Source of the DNA: Ktedonobacteraceae bacterium
GTDB lineage: Bacteria > Chloroflexota > Ktedonobacteria > Ktedonobacterales > Ktedonobacteraceae
Length of the DNA stretch: 15,520 nucleotides
Reading direction: 5' to 3'
Assembly: GCA_017354095.1 (NCBI GenBank)
Contig: JAFMRP010000023.1
Coordinates: forward strand, 1-15,520
The notes below the pieces were generated by a model. The model was not told the origin of the DNA, ran no database searches, and saw only the letters and a program-made list of their open reading frames with translations. Positions within the stretch are counted from its first letter, which is position 1. Each line of letters opens with the position of its first letter. The translations under genes were made by a program, and so were the position numbers. Positions 13,348 through 15,520 of the stretch are shown one piece after another.

Positions 13348-14496
13348 TTACAAAAGCGAAAGTGCCGCTGCCATCTGATCCCATTCCTTCAAAAAGGCGT
13401 CATGGCCATAGGGCGAATCCAGTTCTACATAGGACGAGTTACCGCCGAGAGCGCGTACTTTATCGGCCAGCCAGCGCACATGCGCGGCTGGAAAGAGGAA
13501 ATCCGAGCGAATGCCGACGAAAAGCATCTTGCTGCGAATGCGCTGCAGGGCCGCCTCGATCGAAGGATAGCCCTCACTGACATCATAGAGGTCCATGGCA
13601 CGGCTGATATAGAGATAGCTGTTAGCGTCGAAACGCCGCACCAATGTATTTCCCTGATAATAGAGGTAGCCTTCAACATCGAAACGGCCGCCAAGATCGG
13701 GGAAGTGGGTGGGGGAAGAGATGTTGTCGCGTTGAGCCGGACGGCGACCAAAGCGCATCTCCATCGATTCTTCGCTCTGATAGGTCACCATGGCCAGCAT
13801 ACGTGCAATGGCCAGACCTGTATCTGGTTGGCGTTGAGTCGAGTAGTCGCCGCACTGCCAGTCGGGATCAGCCATGATCGCCTGGCGTCCGATCTCGCTG
13901 AACGCGATAGCCTGGGCTGTCAGGGCGGCAGTCGCGGCGATCACCGCAACTTTGTGTACCATTTCGGGATGGGACACCGCCCATTCTAATGCCTGCTGTC
14001 CGCCGATGGACCCGCCGGCCACCATCTCCAGGTGACGTACACCGAGGTGCCGCAGCAAGGTGTATTGCGCCTCCACCATATCGGATATGGTGATTACGGG
14101 GAAGCGCATGCCGTAGGGACGGCCAGTGCGCGGTTCCAGGGAAGAGGGACCGGTACTACCGTAGCAGCCGCCAACAATGTTCGAGCAGATAACGAAGTAG
14201 CGCGAAGTGTCGAAGACTCGTCCAGGGCCGATCAGCAGATTCCACCACGCCGCTTTAGGGTCGGCGGGCTGCTGTGGGTCGTGCGCGTGCGAATTGCCAG
14301 TCAGGGCGTGAGTAATCAGGATAGCGTTATCTCCCTGAGCGTTTAATGTTCCCCATGTCTCATACGCAATAGTGACCGGGGCGAGCTGCCCACCACGCTG
14401 CAATGGCAGAGATTCGAATGTATATGTCTGATATTGCTCCTGAGATGTACGGGTTGTACACAGGTTGCGTATGAGATACTCCATCTGTATCACCAC
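13348..14496 (-). CDS. metX: Homoserine O-acetyltransferase
   Basis: The protein has 382 residues from the GTG at 14496. It transfers an acetyl group from acetyl-CoA to homoserine, committing it to methionine. The alpha/beta-hydrolase triad is visible: Ser163 in AGGSIGGQQALEW, Asp332 in GIRSDFLFP and His365 in SPYGHDAF. The N-terminal core APVTIAYETWG and HALTGNSHA fit the MetX family. Some family members use succinyl-CoA instead, which motif reading cannot settle. The start was set at GTG 14496 because GGAAGGAG lies seven bases upstream. ATG 14484 is about 19 bases from it, and the longer frame to 14538 would begin inside the T-box terminator stem. It is the first gene of the operon and directly follows the tandem riboswitch leader. 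Confidence 0.93.
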   Translation of the reverse strand: MVIQMEYLIRNLCTTRTSQEQYQTYTFESLPLQRGGQLAPVTIAYETWGTLNAQGDNAILITHALTGNSHAHDPQQPADPKAAWWNLLIGPGRVFDTSRYFVICSNIVGGCYGSTGPSSLEPRTGRPYGMRFPVITISDMVEAQYTLLRHLGVRHLEMVAGGSIGGQQALEWAVSHPEMVHKVAVIAATAALTAQAIAFSEIGRQAIMADPDWQCGDYSTQRQPDTGLAIARMLAMVTYQSEESMEMRFGRRPAQRDNISSPTHFPDLGGRFDVEGYLYYQGNTLVRRFDANSYLYISRAMDLYDVSEGYPSIEAALQRIRSKMLFVGIRSDFLFPAAHVRWLADKVRALGGNSSYVELDSPYGHDAFLKEWDQMAAALSLL

Positions 14497-14524
14497 CGGT
14501 AAACTCCTTCCTGGAAAAAGGAAC

Positions 14525-14557
14525 AAAAAAACCCTCACCCATTACAGGGGCGAGGGT
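14525..14557 (-). terminator. T-box attenuator terminator before metX
   Basis: On the minus strand ACCCTCGCCC (14548-14557) pairs with GGGTGAGGGT (14531-14540), ten pairs with one G-U, loop of seven bases, followed by a run of seven T (14525-14531). The 5' arm lies about ten bases after the T-box sequence, as expected for mutually exclusive terminator and antiterminator folds. Confidence 0.9.
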
Positions 14558-14820
14558 AAACGACTTCGCGGTACCACCCTGATTTGCCGGAGCCTTGCGA
14601 CGACCGGCCTCATGTGTGCGATGCATGTTGGAAGATCATCTTTCAAGCATGCATGCTGACACTCAAGCCTGTAACGGGGCTATACGGCACAGCCTACTGA
14701 TCCAGTAAAAACGTTCAGCCTGCGACTAGGAGGTCATTTTCGATGCTGGAGAGGTGCTGTCTTCTCATCGGCGCCAACTCTCTGTAACCACCCGTGGCAT
14801 CTACTCGTCCTCGTCAAGGT
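14525..14820 (-). ncRNA. T-box riboswitch, probable tRNA-Met specificity
   Basis: The exact T-box sequence AGGGTGGTACCGCG lies at 14567-14580 (minus strand). Its TGGT would pair with a tRNA 3' end having A as discriminator base. Stem I is recognisable: GACGAGGA (14808-14815) pairs with TCCTAGTC (14724-14731) around a K-turn-like GA/TA bulge, then GATGC (14797-14801) pairs with GCATC (14742-14746). The distal AGAGAG block is at 14778-14783. The specifier loop between these helices carries GAAAATGACC. The codon ATG (14735-14737), followed by A, fits a Met specifier and the metX gene downstream. AAT (Asn) is the less likely reading. Uncharged tRNA would favour the antiterminator and allow expression of metX-metY-lysC-asd. 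Confidence 0.92.
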
Positions 14821-14876
14821 CGTTCGATATTCGATTGCTCGTGACTATATGATAAATCGTCAAGAAAAACAGTAAC

Positions 14877-14899
14877 AAAAAAGCCCCTTCATCAGGGGC
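14877..14899 (-). terminator. SAM-I riboswitch terminator
   Basis: GCCCC (14895-14899 read on the minus strand) pairs with GGGGC (14883-14887) around a seven-base loop, followed by six T (14877-14882). Its 5' arm CCCCT can also pair with AGGGG at the 3' side of riboswitch stem P1, giving the usual antiterminator switch. Confidence 0.85.
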
Positions 14900-15024
14900 G
14901 GGCCACTTCGCGCACTCCCCTCATCTTACGGATAATTCCGTCGGAATTGGCACCCTACCAGCTACATTGCGAGCGGGTTGCCGGGCTTCACAGGGCCGTT
15001 TCCCTCCACCTCTCTTGATGAGAG
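14877..15024 (-). ncRNA. SAM-I riboswitch (S-box leader)
   Basis: The minus strand carries the conserved SAM-I core in order: GAGAGGTGGAGGGA, then GGCCCTGTGAAGCCCGGCAA, then GGTGCCAATTCC. Stem P1 pairs CTCTCATC (15017-15024) with GATGAGGG (14918-14925), eight pairs with one G-U. The P3/P4 region and the ACGGAATTATCCGT hairpin before the P1 3' strand are also present. It is followed by its own terminator. SAM binding stabilises P1, frees the terminator arm and stops transcription. It sits about 60 bases after the operon promoter and directly before the T-box, both acting on metX-metY-lysC-asd. Confidence 0.95.
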
Positions 15025-15093
15025 CATTTCTGCTTCTATCTATTCTTTTGTGTTTGTGCGCTTGCCATTCATGTAGCAATTCTGTTAGGACAA

Positions 15094-15123
15094 AGTATAC
15101 CTGAGAAGTTTGCGCCCTGTCAA
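15094..15123 (-). promoter_or_regulatory. Sigma70 promoter of the met operon
   Basis: On the minus strand TTGACA (15118-15123) and TATACT (15094-15099) are separated by 18 bases, the best promoter match in the window. It predicts a start near 15087 and a leader of about 590 bases to metX, covering both RNA switches. Confidence 0.8.
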
Positions 15124-15140
15124 GGGGAGGACGGGGCTGC

Positions 15141-15165
15141 TCTTATGTGCATAGTGCACATAAGA
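15141..15165. promoter_or_regulatory. Perfect 11-bp-arm palindrome upstream of the met operon promoter
   Basis: TCTTATGTGCA (15141-15151) and TGCACATAAGA (15155-15165) are perfect inverted arms around TAG. The near edge lies 17 bases upstream of the -35 at 15118-15123, a typical activator-site position. It is also 40 bases after the stop of the HTH-like gene. With no T-run on the minus strand, terminator function is unlikely. A transcription-factor site is the likeliest role. Confidence 0.55.
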
Positions 15166-15204
15166 TGGAGCCGGGGTGCGGATGATTCGTGATATTGGAG
15201 GCAT

Positions 15205-15426
15205 TCAGGAGTCGGGTTGTATGAGATTGACGCTGATGTCTTCCAGGCGATATGTTTTGCCGCTCAGGCGTTTGAAGCCGAGCAGCACTTTGTTGGCCTG
15301 CCAGCGGCTCACCGGTCTGCCAATCAGCATGCAGTAGACGACCTGGGTCTCTACTTCCGCCACATCTGCTAGTTCGACGATGGTAAAGCAAAACTCTTCG
15401 CGCAGGTCTAATAGCGTTGGTTTCAT
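15205..15426 (-). CDS. Small helix-turn-helix-like protein
   Basis: This is a 73-residue protein. The start at 15426 is preceded by AAGGGAG at about seven bases; an in-frame ATG 33 bases upstream has no such site. The segment FTIVELADVAEVETQVVYCM followed by LIGRPVSRWQANKVLLGFKR looks like a helix-turn-helix of the XRE/excisionase-like sort: a LADVAEV turn, then a recognition helix, then GRPVS and a QANKVL helix. A short C-terminal strand (KTYRLEDISVNL) follows. I do not recognise a named family. It is small, cytoplasmic and on the same strand as the met operon, but separated by the palindrome and promoter. A link to met control is speculative. Confidence 0.65.
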   Translation of the reverse strand: MKPTLLDLREEFCFTIVELADVAEVETQVVYCMLIGRPVSRWQANKVLLGFKRLSGKTYRLEDISVNLIQPDS

Positions 15427-15484
15427 TATGTTCTCCCTTTCCACCAGCACAAAAATCACAGGTTTATACTACTCTGTCGAACTC

Positions 15485-15517
15485 TTTTTTCCTCACGCCG
15501 CCGCTGGCGGCGTGAGG
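15485..15517. repeat. Perfect 12-bp-stem hairpin at the window edge
   Basis: CCTCACGCCGCC (15491-15502) pairs perfectly with GGCGGCGTGAGG (15506-15517) around GCT. Six T (15485-15490) precede it on the plus strand, the wrong side for a plus-strand terminator, and no T-run follows on the minus strand. It is probably another dispersed palindromic element of this genome. Confidence 0.6.
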
Positions 15518-15520
15518 GGG

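Noticed and set aside
14485..14538. Longer N-terminus for metX starting at 14538
   Set aside because: That start lies inside the T-box terminator stem and has no ribosome site; GTG 14496 has GGAAGGAG seven bases upstream.
14849..14878. Independent promoter for the T-box (TTGTTA, 18 bases, TATCAT)
   Set aside because: The match is weak and the -35 overlaps the T-run region of the SAM-I terminator; the upstream TTGACA-18-TATACT promoter is far better. It was not annotated, though it remains the main test of the tandem model.

Overview
The window looks like chromosomal DNA of moderate-to-high GC from a Gram-positive-like lineage. The best guess is a Ktedonobacteria-type Chloroflexota, and this is an inference. 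It rests on a SAM-I riboswitch and a T-box used together, an archaeal/fungal-type aspartate-semialdehyde dehydrogenase, sigma70-like promoters (several with a TTGTGA-type -35), and long intergenic stretches filled with hairpin repeats. No rRNA, tRNA, CRISPR array, transposase or phage module is visible.

Layout, left to right. Bases 1-140 are hairpin-rich intergenic DNA sharing a repeat with 9172-9306. Next, on the minus strand, come a small GYD-domain protein (141-434), a gamma-glutamylcyclotransferase-like domain fused to a C-terminal membrane domain (577-1950), and an eIF-2B alpha/beta/delta family protein (2050-2949). Divergent from the last, with a shared promoter region, is a MocR-type GntR/aminotransferase (3128-4714). 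It is followed by a DUF5522-like cysteine-motif protein (4853-5209). A terminator separates this from a convergent membrane-anchored CHAP-domain protein (5267-6220).

Bases 6221-7182 hold no convincing gene. They contain an array of six repeat modules, each made of short 9-nt direct repeats plus a small hairpin. A SEC-C zinc-motif gene follows (7183-7436), broken by two single-base insertions. Next is a lipoprotein sedolisin (S53) protease (7691-9016) with its terminator. A 364-base intergenic stretch then holds an elaborate nested palindrome.

The right third is a methionine/aspartate-family operon on the minus strand: metX - metY - lysC - asd (14496 down to 9381). Its leader of about 590 nt starts from a TTGACA-18-TATACT promoter. 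It carries in tandem a complete SAM-I riboswitch with its terminator, then a complete T-box leader with its own terminator. The T-box specifier reads as ATG (Met). Transcription into the operon should therefore need both low SAM and uncharged tRNA-Met, an AND gate made of two RNA devices in series. LysC and Asd make aspartate semialdehyde. A homoserine dehydrogenase encoded elsewhere would convert it to homoserine. MetX acetylates homoserine, and MetY turns it into homocysteine. A small HTH-like protein lies just upstream (15205-15426). A perfect 11-bp-arm palindrome lies between it and the operon promoter.
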